From NCBI GenBank assembly GCA_030622545.1, contig JAUXGA010000002.1:124001-188000 (forward strand): DNA of 64,000 nucleotides, written 5' to 3'. The position numbers and the translations under genes are program-made. Below are positions 46,278 to 55,022 of this stretch, piece by piece. Position 1 is the first letter of the stretch; each line of letters opens with the position of its first letter. Source of the DNA: a bacterium. GTDB lineage: Bacteria; Electryoneota; RPQS01; DYHQ01. Under the pieces are notes generated by a model. The model had not been told where the DNA came from and did no database searches. It saw nothing but the letters and a program-made list of their open reading frames with translations.

Positions 46278-46838
46278 TTAGGTAACCAAAACCTGTTCAG
46301 GCGCTGTTGGTTTGATAGTTACTTCAGGCTCCTCGACACACAGGAATTTTCGGCAGAGGTCATCGAGGACTTTCTGGCGGGCTTCAATCAGTTTCGGCTG
46401 ATTCTCAATCCGTTCGGCTGTACGGTGGTAGATCCATTCATAAGCCAAAATCTGTTCGGGCTCAGGTGGGAAACAAAGGAGTTCGCTTGTGATTTTAGAT
46501 AGTGAGGAAAAGGCAAAATCTTTCGACAGTCGAATGACGAGCTCCCATTCTGTCAATGAGTCCGCCGTCAAATCAAAACGTCCAGCCAGTTGGAAGCAGC
46601 GTTTTTCGATGAGCATCGACTGCAGAATGATGAAGTTTTGAATGAAGAGACGCTCGGGATTAAAAGGTTCAGCGGGAGTAGCCTCGCGTTTTGTGATTCG
46701 GAATAAACCGTTTTCGCTTTGACCTTCGACTTGCTGCACGCCAGCGTAGATAACAGACTGGCGGACGTCGCGTGCGGCTTGCGCAAGAGATGCATGGAGC
46801 TTGTGCCGCTTTATAAACTTGGCGGTGACATGCCACAT
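46278..46838 (-). CDS. Hypothetical protein, possibly the 3' part of a frameshifted gene
   Basis: 186 codons with no recognisable domain. The composition is coding-like (helical, rich in Gln, Leu, Glu, Phe). The start is doubtful: the ATG at 46838 has no ribosome site, and the same frame stays open and protein-like up to a TGA at 46926 without a start codon. Another frame between 46981 and about 46905 also reads like a coiled coil (QQRELATK, RERLIDEINRR) and follows directly on the aminotransferase stop. A frameshift near 46905-46925 in an older, longer gene would explain both. No function can be given. Confidence 0.4.
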   Translation of the reverse strand: MWHVTAKFIKRHKLHASLAQAARDVRQSVIYAGVQQVEGQSENGLFRITKREATPAEPFNPERLFIQNFIILQSMLIEKRCFQLAGRFDLTADSLTEWELVIRLSKDFAFSSLSKITSELLCFPPEPEQILAYEWIYHRTAERIENQPKLIEARQKVLDDLCRKFLCVEEPEVTIKPTAPEQVLVT

Positions 46839-46981
46839 CTGAGTATTGACCAGAACGGTAGCCTGCGGCTGAGAAACCGCTGTCGCAACCCACTGGGCCT
46901 CCGATTGATTTCGTCGATTAATCGCTCACGCTGAGTCTGAAGAGAGAGACTCTTGGTAGCAAGCTCGCGTTGCTGCGGAAA

Positions 46982-48145
46982 TTATGAGTCCGCTCTCAGA
47001 AGCGTCTTTACTTTTTCTGAAATCTTCTGAGGACGGATAGTCGGAGAGATACGAACGGGTTTCGTTTTGTGTACGATTTTTATAAGGGTATCACAGATAT
47101 AATCCACCTGTTCTTCTTTCAATCGGGGAGAAGAGGGAAGATGGATGCCTCTTTTTGACAGGTTTTCGGTTATGGGCAGGTGAAGTGTCGGATCGTGATA
47201 AATCGGCATCTTGTAAACCGGGAAAAAGAAGGGGCGCGTATCGATTCCCGCTTCGCTAAGCTTTGCTCGAACTTCATCGCGGCGGGAAACTAACGCAGAG
47301 AACATCCAGCAAATGTCATCTGCCCAATCTTGAGGACGCGCCAGTTCGATTTCAGGAAGTGACGCCAAACGCTCTGTGTACCAGCGAGACAGGCGTTGCT
47401 TTGCTGCGAGAATTTCGTGTACGCGTTCGAGCTGAGCAAGCCCGATGGCTGCTGTTAGATTTGTCATCCGATAGTTGTATCCGAGCAAATCGTGCCAGTA
47501 GGTAACGGTGGGACTGACTCCCTGTCCCCGATAGCGAGAAATAAGCTCGGCAAGGTCATCGTCATTGGTGGTGACGATGCCGCCTTCCCCGGTCGTAAGA
47601 ATTCTGTTGCCGAAAAAGCTGAACGTGCCAATCGTTCCAATACTTCCGACTGGACGCCCCAATACTCGCGCGCCATGAGCTTCTGCGGCGTCTTCCACGA
47701 CCCACAATCCGTATTTCTGGGAGAGAGGGAGGATTCGATTCATGCGCGCGGGACGTCCATAGAGATGTACGGCGATGATTCCGCGCGTCCGCTTTGTGAT
47801 GTGCTTCTCGATATCATCCGGAGCTACGGTCCACGACGCTGCATCGGAGTCCACGAAAACAGGTGTGGCTCCCGTGAAAGTGACAGCGTTCGCTGTTGCG
47901 ATAGGCGTCAGGGCAGGCAGGATGACTTCATCGCCTGATTTACTTCCGAGAGCCAGCAGCGCCAGATGAAGAGCGGTCGTCCCATTGCATGTGGCGAGGG
48001 CGTAGCGCGTTTTTACCCATCTCGCGAATGAATTCTCGAACTGGGCAAGGTAGTCGCCTTTTGAAGAAATCCAACCTGAGCGAAAGGCATCGAGGAGATA
48101 GTCTTCTTCCAATTGACTAAGGTCAGGCTCGTAAATAGGAATCAT
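46982..48145 (-). CDS. DegT/DnrJ/EryC1/StrS family protein lacking the PLP lysine
   Basis: 387 residues from the ATG at 48145 (MIPIYEPDLSQLE); a TTG at 48163 in the same frame is possible. The fold type I PLP-enzyme signature is clear: ATCNGTTALHLAL, VVEDAAEAHGA and FSFFGNRILTTGEGG. In the last motif the residue that normally forms the Schiff base with PLP is Lys (GNK-x-x-TTGEGG), but here codon AGA gives Arg. Family members aminate keto sugars for surface polysaccharides; without the Lys the normal reaction is not expected. No other sugar-nucleotide gene is adjacent. Confidence 0.85.
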   Translation of the reverse strand: MIPIYEPDLSQLEEDYLLDAFRSGWISSKGDYLAQFENSFARWVKTRYALATCNGTTALHLALLALGSKSGDEVILPALTPIATANAVTFTGATPVFVDSDAASWTVAPDDIEKHITKRTRGIIAVHLYGRPARMNRILPLSQKYGLWVVEDAAEAHGARVLGRPVGSIGTIGTFSFFGNRILTTGEGGIVTTNDDDLAELISRYRGQGVSPTVTYWHDLLGYNYRMTNLTAAIGLAQLERVHEILAAKQRLSRWYTERLASLPEIELARPQDWADDICWMFSALVSRRDEVRAKLSEAGIDTRPFFFPVYKMPIYHDPTLHLPITENLSKRGIHLPSSPRLKEEQVDYICDTLIKIVHKTKPVRISPTIRPQKISEKVKTLLRADS

Positions 48146-48165
48146 GGCGATGCGCGATTTCAATT

Positions 48166-48382
48166 TCTTGCGAAGGAAGATGGGAAGTCATGCGTTCGAT
48201 TAATCGCACGCAATCCCCTATATCGCTATGGAAATCGGCAAAGGTTGTGCCACAGTCCGACCCTGAGCGATGTGTTTGTATTTCAGGACTATCGATTGGG
48301 AGAGAGGGGGGAGGTAGAATACGGAATCGCGTAGAAAATGCCTAGAGGATATCCCAAACATACCATAGAAGAATCTGCGAAT
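48166..48382. other. Intergenic stretch with no recognised feature
   Basis: About 220 bases upstream of the DegT-type gene. I see no ORF with a ribosome site, no hairpin terminator and no promoter matching the window's consensus on the reverse strand, so how the DegT-type gene is transcribed remains open. Confidence 0.5.
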
Positions 48383-48460
48383 GTCTCCGCCGAGCCGGGT
48401 TCAGCGCTGATGCCCGTTTGATATACGATAAGCTTTATCGCGCGTAACCCGGCCGGAAAT
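48383..48460. repeat. Long copy of the dispersed palindromic element
   Basis: Left arm TCCGCCGAGCCGGGTTCAGC with inner GCGC; right arm TATCGCGCGTAACCCGGCCGG then AAA. Almost identical arms to the copy at 15841-15914, with a different centre. Confidence 0.8.
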
Positions 48461-48533
48461 TTATGTTATAGCGTTAGATGTATCAATTTGTCGAATTCAT
48501 AAGTCACCTCCACTAACCAATACGCGACGAGAC

Positions 48534-48565
48534 AAGAAAAGGGCTCGACCAAAATGGTCGAGCCC
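48534..48565 (-). terminator. Rho-independent terminator of the 986-residue protein gene
   Basis: Read on the reverse strand: GGGCTCGACC, ATTTT, GGTCGAGCCC, then TTTTC. The stem covers 48541-48565. Confidence 0.9.
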
Positions 48566-48617
48566 TGTAAGTTATTGGCTATTTGATTTCTGAAGGATCA
48601 ACTCAGAACTTACTCGC

Positions 48618-51578
48618 CTATCGCTCGATCTTCTTGAGTGTTTGAATTTTAGCCTTCGTCTTTATCGAGGTGCTGCGTGTTTCCGGCGAGTCCGGTGTAT
48701 CTATCAGATCGCTCGGTATCTCCTTCTTGGCAGTCGGAATCAGGTCTGACTTGAGGAAAGTCTTCACCTTGCGACCGTCATCAACCTTGAACGCAGGACT
48801 GGTTGTCGGCCACTGCTGGTCAATCCTCATGTCACTCAACAGTTCTTTAAGTGGACCAGTGTTGTGGTAATTCACCACAGTCGGCGGAGAAGTTGGCGGT
48901 TCCACAGGTATAATGAGTGACGGAGTTGCCTCACAGCCGCCTGTGACATGGTAGAACTTCTTGGCGTCTCCACTTGTCCCGTCGTAGTACTCCTGAGTCC
49001 CCATCGCGACACTTCCAAGGTAATTGTAGGTCCCAGTGTAGGGACTGTCAGCTTCTGCGTAGACATGGTAGTACGGCTGGTTTCCGACATCGGTCCAGTG
49101 AATCATCACAGTGTCCTGAGTGCCGTCGGTGTCATAGGAGTAGCAGGTAACATCAACCAGCTCTACAGGTACGCACGAACAATCGAGTGCACGCAGCATC
49201 TGATCGCCGTAACCCGTGGAATCGTCTATGACCCAGTCAATCGTGCCTGGTGTTTCAAGAGGCCATCCCAGCCAACCGCGTTGCGGACCCGTTGTAAGCG
49301 TGTCAAATATGAAAGCTTCCATTTCCGGATCCTCGGAGTTGTCACGGTTTCGAGTGAAGATGTAGAAGACGCTATCCGTAATCTCTACGCAATTCGGAAT
49401 CTTTGCATAGACCCAATACCAACTACCGGTATCGTTGCAGGCATCCGTACCAAGGTTCCAACTGGTACCAACATCGTCGCTAGACCACAGCAAATTGCCC
49501 GGCTCGCCGGCAAATTCGTTATACACTTCGACAACGATATCTTCGTGGATGTCATTCGGCCAGTAATCGGGTGGGTCGCCCAACATGTTCGAGACTCCAA
49601 CCATCGCAGCGCCAAGGAAGTATGAAGATGGATAGTCAGGATTCACGAAGCGCACACCGAAGCGAGCCCACCAGGCCCCAGGGAAGTAACTGCCTACTTC
49701 GATAATACCGTCGTCATAAACAATCGAGCCCGGATAGGGACCCATGATGTCAACATGGTAGTGGTCTCCCGGCGCGCCTGCAGGCAGATAAGTCGGGCCT
49801 GACGCCGCGATATCCTGAGCTTCGAAGTAATAGCCATACTTGTTACAGGCTTCCACATTCGGAATGGTGCCTTCATAAAGATCCACACATCCCGGAACAG
49901 CAGTCATCGCAACCGAATTCCAGGTGTGCGTGACATCATCGGCATACCAGAGAACCACACTGGATAAGTCGTCGTTGACATCGGTCACTGTCGCCGTGAT
50001 ATGAACACTGGCGTTGAAAGTATCCGACTTGTGCTCATGTAAAATCACAGGCGGCGCTTGCTCCATCGAGTCCACTCGAATGTCGTCAATGAGCCAAAAG
50101 TCTGCATCCGCTCCTTCATAATAGAACCAAAGCGAAATGCTGTCGGAATCCGAATTGACAAAATAGTAGTCAACATCTGTAAAGGAATTCGAACCCGAAA
50201 TAGGAATATCGGCAACCCAGCGGATTAACGTATCGTTGGGTGAGGAATACCATAAGCTATGGTCCACAGCTAACCAGCCATAGTGGGTTCGGTCAGCCCA
50301 TTTGACTTTCAGTCCTCCACCGGTGTTGCTGATGTTTGGCGTGACAAGAAAATCCATGGCCGTACATCCGGGTGCCGTATAGAGATGTCCCATGGCATCA
50401 TTGGCGTAATCACAATTATTATACCACCGGTGCCAGAAGTCATTGTCGGTGCTGAGCGTGCACCCCATGACTTGACCCAAGGAATCCAGGGGCCATGCTA
50501 TTCCCCAATCGCCTGAATCCTCTAAATAGGGATCGGGAAAGTTTGGATCGCAGAAGTTTTCCAGCCAGTGATTGTCGGTCCCTTGCAGATTGAGCTCAAC
50601 CATCTCTGTACCACCTACCCCGTCGTGAGTAAATGTCAGATCAGCTGAGGTAACCGACGCCGTAACATTCGTCGAACAGCCAACACCGAGGGCATATGTC
50701 CCACCCGATGGAAGAACGAGGGGCGTCGGATCGATAGGCCACCAGAAATTAAATGGGAGCGTACTGGCGATAGTATTAATCGTGAGGCTTGACCCGCCAG
50801 TGTTTTCCATCTCCACCGTATCATAAACAACTTCAGCGAGCTCAAGTTGATGGCCATCGGCGAGAGCGTGACCGAACCACAAGCTGTCACTACAAAGCTC
50901 GAGTTGACCCCCTTGGGATGGACCGGTGTAGCGGCCGAATGCATCGATCATGTTGTAACCAACATCCCTAGGCAGCCAGGTCGGTATTATCCGATTCCAA
51001 AGATCCCAGTGTTCCTCCCATGCAGTAGGAAGCAGATGGTAGAAGTTGGTGCAACAGGGAATATTATCCTCGCCGTTCATAACCCAACTGCCCCCGTGTT
51101 CGAGATTCTGAATGACGACGATGAAGTCGCGGTAAAGAGTACAAGGGGCGGCCAGTGCAAATGGACTATAGTACACAAAACCTACCTCCATCGAGTCCCA
51201 ATTGCCGTCAGTGGCAGTGTTGTAATCACCGGTATACTTCTGTGTGCCCATAGCATCGCAAACAACCGCACCGCCCGGACAGGTCGTAGATGTCACCGTG
51301 CCGTCATCCTCGTAAATGAGGATTCGGAAGTCAAATTCCCACGGTTCAGTTCCAACGGCACGCCCGGTCCAGAAACCCACCGAATCCACAATGAAGGAGT
51401 CCTGAGTGGTTGGGAAGAGCTTCTCCGCCCATTCGTCACCAGTATCAAAGCCATAAAGCTGTCTCTCTGGGGTCCAAGTCCAATGCCGAAGCCACTCGCC
51501 TTGTCCATACGTCAGACTCGGTAACACCATCAGAGTGGTAAGTACCAAACCAATTAAAAGTGCGCGTTTACTAAACAT
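48618..51578 (-). CDS. Large secreted protein with Ig-like (ASH/choice-of-anchor) module, unknown function
   Basis: 986 residues behind AGGAGG. Signal peptide is residues 1-25 (LPSLTYGQ). Residues about 225-330 look like an ASH/choice-of-anchor beta module (VEMENTGGSSLTINTI, LTFTHDGVGGTEMVEL). Later come jelly-roll/MAM-like stretches (WLIDDIRVDS) and an Ig-like unit at about 515-580. Cysteines are frequent, often paired, which suits extracytoplasmic disulfides. No YPNP sorting domain is present; the last 60 residues are charged (Lys/Thr/Ser-rich, KTKAKIQTLKKIER). The leader is unusually long (about 234 nt). I cannot assign a function. Confidence 0.85.
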   Translation of the reverse strand: MFSKRALLIGLVLTTLMVLPSLTYGQGEWLRHWTWTPERQLYGFDTGDEWAEKLFPTTQDSFIVDSVGFWTGRAVGTEPWEFDFRILIYEDDGTVTSTTCPGGAVVCDAMGTQKYTGDYNTATDGNWDSMEVGFVYYSPFALAAPCTLYRDFIVVIQNLEHGGSWVMNGEDNIPCCTNFYHLLPTAWEEHWDLWNRIIPTWLPRDVGYNMIDAFGRYTGPSQGGQLELCSDSLWFGHALADGHQLELAEVVYDTVEMENTGGSSLTINTIASTLPFNFWWPIDPTPLVLPSGGTYALGVGCSTNVTASVTSADLTFTHDGVGGTEMVELNLQGTDNHWLENFCDPNFPDPYLEDSGDWGIAWPLDSLGQVMGCTLSTDNDFWHRWYNNCDYANDAMGHLYTAPGCTAMDFLVTPNISNTGGGLKVKWADRTHYGWLAVDHSLWYSSPNDTLIRWVADIPISGSNSFTDVDYYFVNSDSDSISLWFYYEGADADFWLIDDIRVDSMEQAPPVILHEHKSDTFNASVHITATVTDVNDDLSSVVLWYADDVTHTWNSVAMTAVPGCVDLYEGTIPNVEACNKYGYYFEAQDIAASGPTYLPAGAPGDHYHVDIMGPYPGSIVYDDGIIEVGSYFPGAWWARFGVRFVNPDYPSSYFLGAAMVGVSNMLGDPPDYWPNDIHEDIVVEVYNEFAGEPGNLLWSSDDVGTSWNLGTDACNDTGSWYWVYAKIPNCVEITDSVFYIFTRNRDNSEDPEMEAFIFDTLTTGPQRGWLGWPLETPGTIDWVIDDSTGYGDQMLRALDCSCVPVELVDVTCYSYDTDGTQDTVMIHWTDVGNQPYYHVYAEADSPYTGTYNYLGSVAMGTQEYYDGTSGDAKKFYHVTGGCEATPSLIIPVEPPTSPPTVVNYHNTGPLKELLSDMRIDQQWPTTSPAFKVDDGRKVKTFLKSDLIPTAKKEIPSDLIDTPDSPETRSTSIKTKAKIQTLKKIER

Positions 51579-51650
51579 AAAAACCTCCTAAAAAATCTAC
51601 TGCCTCTCTCAACTTTCGTCAATTGACTAATTATTCCCAAATTTTTATTT

Positions 51651-51669
51651 GCTAAAGCTCTGCTTTAGC
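51651..51669. other. Perfect hairpin in the long leader of the 986-residue protein
   Basis: GCTAAAGC, TCT, GCTTTAGC: an 8 bp perfect stem about 75 nt upstream of the reverse-strand ATG. On that strand an A/T-rich run follows, but it is not a clean T-tail. Confidence 0.5.
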
Positions 51670-51818
51670 GCTTCCTATGTCATGTATTAACAACGCATTA
51701 GAGCCAAAGTTATCTCAATGCATGAACTTGTTTTAAAAAGTTGTCATCCTAACATACTTAATGAAAATGATTTACGGCATTAAGAGCAACTGTTTTGTAG
51801 AATCCCTCAAACCGGCTA

Positions 51819-51847
51819 AATATAGTAATCTTCATGCAAAAAGTCAA
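51819..51847 (-). promoter_or_regulatory. Putative promoter of the 986-residue protein gene
   Basis: Reverse strand TTGACT, 17 bp, TATATT. Predicted start near 51812, which gives a 5' leader of roughly 234 nt. Confidence 0.6.
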
Positions 51848-52173
51848 CTAAAAATATAGGTGCCAGATGATTTTTCTTGTTCGTTTTTTAAGGATTAATC
51901 GGCTTATAAGTGTTTATAAATATTATTGAAAGGACTATTCTATTTGCTTTAATCCATCGGTAGCCAAATTCACACCCCCTTGCCAACGCCTCCTCTCTCT
52001 ATTCGGGCAATCACCGATTTCCCTAAATAATGACGAAGTGACGCATTGGCAACTTATTAAGTAAGGAATAATCGTGCCAATCTGGTGGATTCCAGAATTG
52101 CTGAGAGTTGCGAAACCTGCAGCTTGTCTAAGACGTTCAAAGTAAAGCTTTCTGCAAAAAGTGGACTTATCGT
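51848..52173. other. AT-rich intergenic stretch
   Basis: About 325 bases before the small barrel gene. I see no ORF, no strong hairpin and no good promoter in it, only AT-rich runs around 51890-51945. Confidence 0.5.
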
Positions 52174-52629
52174 ATGATGTCGCGTTTCTGGATTTTCATG
52201 TTAATTGTCGTTTTCTTCAGTTTCCCGCGTATAGGATGGGGTTCGCGGGATTTTGGAATGGGAATTTTGTTGGGTCAGCCGTCTGGCATAAAGGCAACTT
52301 TTTCCCTCCAAAAACGTATCCATCTGGATTTTACGGCCGCTTGGTCCTGGAATGATTGGATGCTGGTCATGGGAGACTGCAAATTTGAAGACTACATCAG
52401 TCCGTGGTCTTTGTACTGGCGCTGGTATTACGGGCTTGGAGCTTATGGCGGCATTTCCAACGATTCTGACAGAGAAGCTGTTTTGGGCGTGAGAGTGCCG
52501 ATTGGGGTAAGCTATCAATTTCCATATACTTCATTAGAAGTGTTCGGAGAACTGGTTCCCGCGATGCAAATTATCGAAGAAACGCGTGGACGGTTTCATT
52601 ACGGTGTGGGCATCCTTATATGGTTGTAG
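52174..52629 (+). CDS. Small exported beta-barrel-like protein
   Basis: 151 residues with a signal peptide at 1-23 (MMSRFWIFMLIVVFFSF to GWGS). The mature part resembles small outer-membrane barrel proteins of uncultured bacteria: FGMGILLGQPSGIKATFSL, LDFTAAWSW, YYGLGAYGGI, GVRVPIGVSYQF, FELVPAMQI and a last strand HYGVGILIWL ending in aromatic/aliphatic residues as usual for BAM recognition. About eight strands fit. Function unknown. The ribosome site is weak. It precedes the methylmalonyl-CoA mutase gene, which has its own promoter. Confidence 0.75.
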   Translation: MMSRFWIFMLIVVFFSFPRIGWGSRDFGMGILLGQPSGIKATFSLQKRIHLDFTAAWSWNDWMLVMGDCKFEDYISPWSLYWRWYYGLGAYGGISNDSDREAVLGVRVPIGVSYQFPYTSLEVFGELVPAMQIIEETRGRFHYGVGILIWL

Positions 52630-52651
52630 GAGCCGCGCAGACAAATAGGGC

Positions 52652-52679
52652 TTGACATTCCGCTGAAAAGCGTTATATT
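52652..52679 (+). promoter_or_regulatory. Putative promoter of the methylmalonyl-CoA mutase gene
   Basis: TTGACA, 16 bp, TATATT, with predicted start near 52686 and a leader of about 46 nt. Confidence 0.6.
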
Positions 52680-52731
52680 CTTCAGTGATTCCTTGAATTA
52701 AAACGAATGGTTCCCGATAGATAGGTTGAAA

Positions 52732-54402
52732 ATGACACCTCTGGAAAAATTGCTGGCAAGTCGCCGGGCTTGGGAAAAAGCCTACCATGATAAAGGAGGG
52801 ATTCCCGCAGGCAAGAAATTCCGTACGACGTCTTCGGTTGAAGTTCCGCCGCTTGTCTGGCCTGAAGAGCCAGCACTTGCCGCTGACTATAATGAGAAGC
52901 TCGGGTTTCCGGGGCAATTTCCTTTTACGCGCGGTGTTCATGCGAGCATGTATCGCGGGAAGCTGTGGACGATGAGGCAATTTTCGGGTTTCGCCACGCC
53001 AGAGGAGACAAATAAGCGCTATAAATATCTGTTAGAGAGCGGCGGAACGGGTTTATCTGTTGCGTTTGATTTGCCGACGCTGATGGGACGCGATGCCGAT
53101 GATCCGATGTCCTGCGGAGAGGTCGGAAAGTGTGGAGTCGCCATCTCATCTCTAAAGGATATGGAGACGCTTTTCCAAGATATTCCGTTGGGCAAGATTA
53201 CGACTTCGATGACGATTAATGCTCCGGCGGCGATTATCTGGGCGATGTTCATTGCCGCCGCGGAGAATCAGGGATGGAAACGAACTGAACTTGGCGGAAC
53301 GACTCAGAACGATATCCTGAAAGAATACATCGCACAAAAAGAATTCATCTATCCGCCTGAGCCGTCTGTGAAACTTGTCGTGGATACGATTGAATTCGCA
53401 GCGCGCGAGATGCCGAAATGGAATCCGGTTTCCATCAGTGGTTATCATATCCGCGAAGCGGGCAGCACGGCCGTGCAGGAGTTGGCATTCACACTGGCCG
53501 ATGGAATGGCTTACGTTGATGCGACGCTCGAGCGCGGCCTCGAAATTGATGAATTCGCACCGCGTTTGAGTCTGTTTTTCAATTCTCATCTGGATTTCTT
53601 TGAGGAGATTGGAAAATTCCGCGCCGCCCGGCGAATCTGGGCGAAGAAAATGCGGGATAAATATAATGCGAAGAATGACCGGTCGCTTCTATGCCGCTTC
53701 CATACTCAAACAGCAGGATGCAGCCTGACAGCTCAACAGCCGGAAAATAATCTCATGCGCGTGGCTTATCAGGCGCTGGCGGGAGTCTTGGGCGGAACGC
53801 AGTCCTTACACTGCAATTCGATGGATGAAACACTGGCTTTGCCGTCTGAAAAGGCGGTGAAACTGTCTCTGCGCACGCAGCAGATTGTCGCGCATGAAAT
53901 TCTTGCCGGAATGCCAATTGACCCTCTCGGCGGCAGTTATTTTGTCGAGGCGGTCACGGACGCGATGGAGGAAGGAGCCGAGGATTACTTCCAGCGAATT
54001 GATGCGTTGGGCGGAGTGGTTCCGGCGATTGAAGCGGGCTTTTTCCAGAAGGAAATCGCAAAGGCTGCGTTTACATATCAAAAGGAAATCGAAAATAACG
54101 AACGGATTATCGTCGGTGTTAATGACTATGTCGAAGATGACGGACAGCTCGAAATCCCGATTCTGAAAATTGAGGAAGATGAAGTCGGCCAGGTACAGAA
54201 CCGGAAACTGACCGAATTGAAAAAGCACCGGGATAAAAAGCGCGCGCAGGAATGTATGGATAATATCAAAGCCGCGACGGAAAAGGGCGAGAATGTGATG
54301 CCGCATCTAATCGATGGAGCGCATGCGTACTGCACATTGGGCGAGATGGTGGACGTTATGGCGGAAGTTTATTCGGTGTACGAAGAGCCGGCTTTTTTCT
54401 AA
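52732..54402 (+). CDS. Methylmalonyl-CoA mutase, large (substrate-binding) chain
   Basis: 556 residues from the ATG at 52732 (a TTG at 52726 is in frame). This is the size of the stand-alone catalytic chain used by archaea and many bacteria, which works with a separate B12-binding chain not in the window. Motifs: [11 protein letters not shown]-like ([14 protein letters not shown]), [54 protein letters not shown], and [20 protein letters not shown], the last holding the substrate and cobalamin contact residues. It interconverts succinyl-CoA and R-methylmalonyl-CoA (propionate routes). The very close ethylmalonyl and isobutyryl mutases cannot be fully excluded. Confidence 0.93.
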   Translation: MTPLEKLLASRRAWEKAYHDKGGIPAGKKFRTTSSVEVPPLVWPEEPALAADYNEKLGFPGQFPFTRGVHASMYRGKLWTMRQFSGFATPEETNKRYKYLLESGGTGLSVAFDLPTLMGRDADDPMSCGEVGKCGVAISSLKDMETLFQDIPLGKITTSMTINAPAAIIWAMFIAAAENQGWKRTELGGTTQNDILKEYIAQKEFIYPPEPSVKLVVDTIEFAAREMPKWNPVSISGYHIREAGSTAVQELAFTLADGMAYVDATLERGLEIDEFAPRLSLFFNSHLDFFEEIGKFRAARRIWAKKMRDKYNAKNDRSLLCRFHTQTAGCSLTAQQPENNLMRVAYQALAGVLGGTQSLHCNSMDETLALPSEKAVKLSLRTQQIVAHEILAGMPIDPLGGSYFVEAVTDAMEEGAEDYFQRIDALGGVVPAIEAGFFQKEIAKAAFTYQKEIENNERIIVGVNDYVEDDGQLEIPILKIEEDEVGQVQNRKLTELKKHRDKKRAQECMDNIKAATEKGENVMPHLIDGAHAYCTLGEMVDVMAEVYSVYEEPAFF

Positions 54403-54428
54403 TGACACGTGAAAATAATGGGGAATTC

Positions 54429-54466
54429 AAGAAGCCAATTCCGTTTGGGCGGAATCGGCTTTCTTC
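54429..54466 (+). terminator. Rho-independent terminator after the mutase gene
   Basis: AAGAAGCCAATTCCG, TTTGGG, CGGAATCGGCTTTCTT: a stem with one mismatch and a T-rich end, 27 bases after the stop. Confidence 0.75.
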
Positions 54467-54501
54467 TCGTAAAGAACTGCTTGACTTTTGCTATGAAAAA
54501 G

Positions 54502-54579
54502 GCTCGCCGAGCCGGGTTCAGCACAATGCAAGCTTTTTGATTCATCGAGATAGTCGAATGTGCGTAACCCGGCCGGAAT
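54502..54579. repeat. Long copy of the dispersed palindromic element next to the tRNA promoter
   Basis: Left arm CTCGCCGAGCCGGGTTCAGC, right arm TGCGTAACCCGGCCGGAA. It ends six bases before the -35 box of the tRNA operon. A degenerate left arm alone (TCGCCGAGACGGGTTTC) lies between tRNA-Arg and tRNA-His at 54729-54745. Confidence 0.8.
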
Positions 54580-54584
54580 ACAAC

Positions 54585-54613
54585 TTGACTTTTACCGAAA
54601 GAAATGATATATT
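54585..54613 (+). promoter_or_regulatory. Promoter of the tRNA-Arg/His/Glu cluster
   Basis: TTGACT, 17 bp, TATATT, with a predicted start about 18 nt before tRNA-Arg. As tRNA genes need a promoter close by, this anchors the consensus used for the other promoters. Confidence 0.75.
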
Positions 54614-54637
54614 TTAAGGATTAGTGAAGATGGATTT

Positions 54638-54711
54638 GCGCCCGTAGCTCAATTGGATAGAGCAACAGCCTTCTAAGCTGTGGGTTGAAGGTTCGAGTCC
54701 TTTCGGGCGCA
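54638..54711 (+). tRNA. tRNA-Arg (anticodon UCU)
   Basis: Acceptor GCGCCCG / CGGGCGC, D stem GCTC / GAGC, anticodon stem ACAGC / GCTGT with loop CTTCTAA (anticodon TCT), T arm GAAGG TTCGAGT CCTTT, discriminator A. CCA is not encoded. Confidence 0.95.
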
Positions 54712-54770
54712 CAGCCTGAAAGGCAACGTCGCCGAGACGGGTTTCTTTGCAAGGCGCGATTGATATCATG

Positions 54771-54847
54771 GTGGTTGTAGCTCAGTTGGTTAGAGCGTCT
54801 GACTGTGGCTCAGAAGGTCGGGGGTTCAAATCCCCTCAGCCACCCCA
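54771..54847 (+). tRNA. tRNA-His (anticodon GUG)
   Basis: Acceptor GTGGTTG / CAGCCAC with a G at 54770 that can serve as the extra G-1 opposite C73. Anticodon stem TCTGA / TCAGA with loop CTGTGGC (anticodon GTG). T arm GGGGG TTCAAAT CCCCT. CCA is encoded at 54845-54847. Confidence 0.95.
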
Positions 54848-54850
54848 TTT

Positions 54851-54922
54851 GGCCCCATCGTCTAACGGTTAGGACATAAGGTTTTCGACCTTATAATGGG
54901 GGTTCGATTCCCCCTGGGGTCA
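54851..54922 (+). tRNA. tRNA-Glu (anticodon UUC)
   Basis: Acceptor GGCCCCA / TGGGGTC, D stem GTCT / GGAC, anticodon stem TAAGG / CCTTA with loop TTTTCGA (anticodon TTC), T loop TTCGATT, discriminator A. It lies four bases after tRNA-His and CCA is not encoded. Confidence 0.95.
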
Positions 54923-55022
54923 CAAGAGTCTTTCATTGGTCGCATAGTAAGTTGTGTCCTATGGCGTTTCACGCTGTGAGCCCAAGGCTGAGGACATAAG
55001 CTAAAAGAAAAAGGGGATTCTT

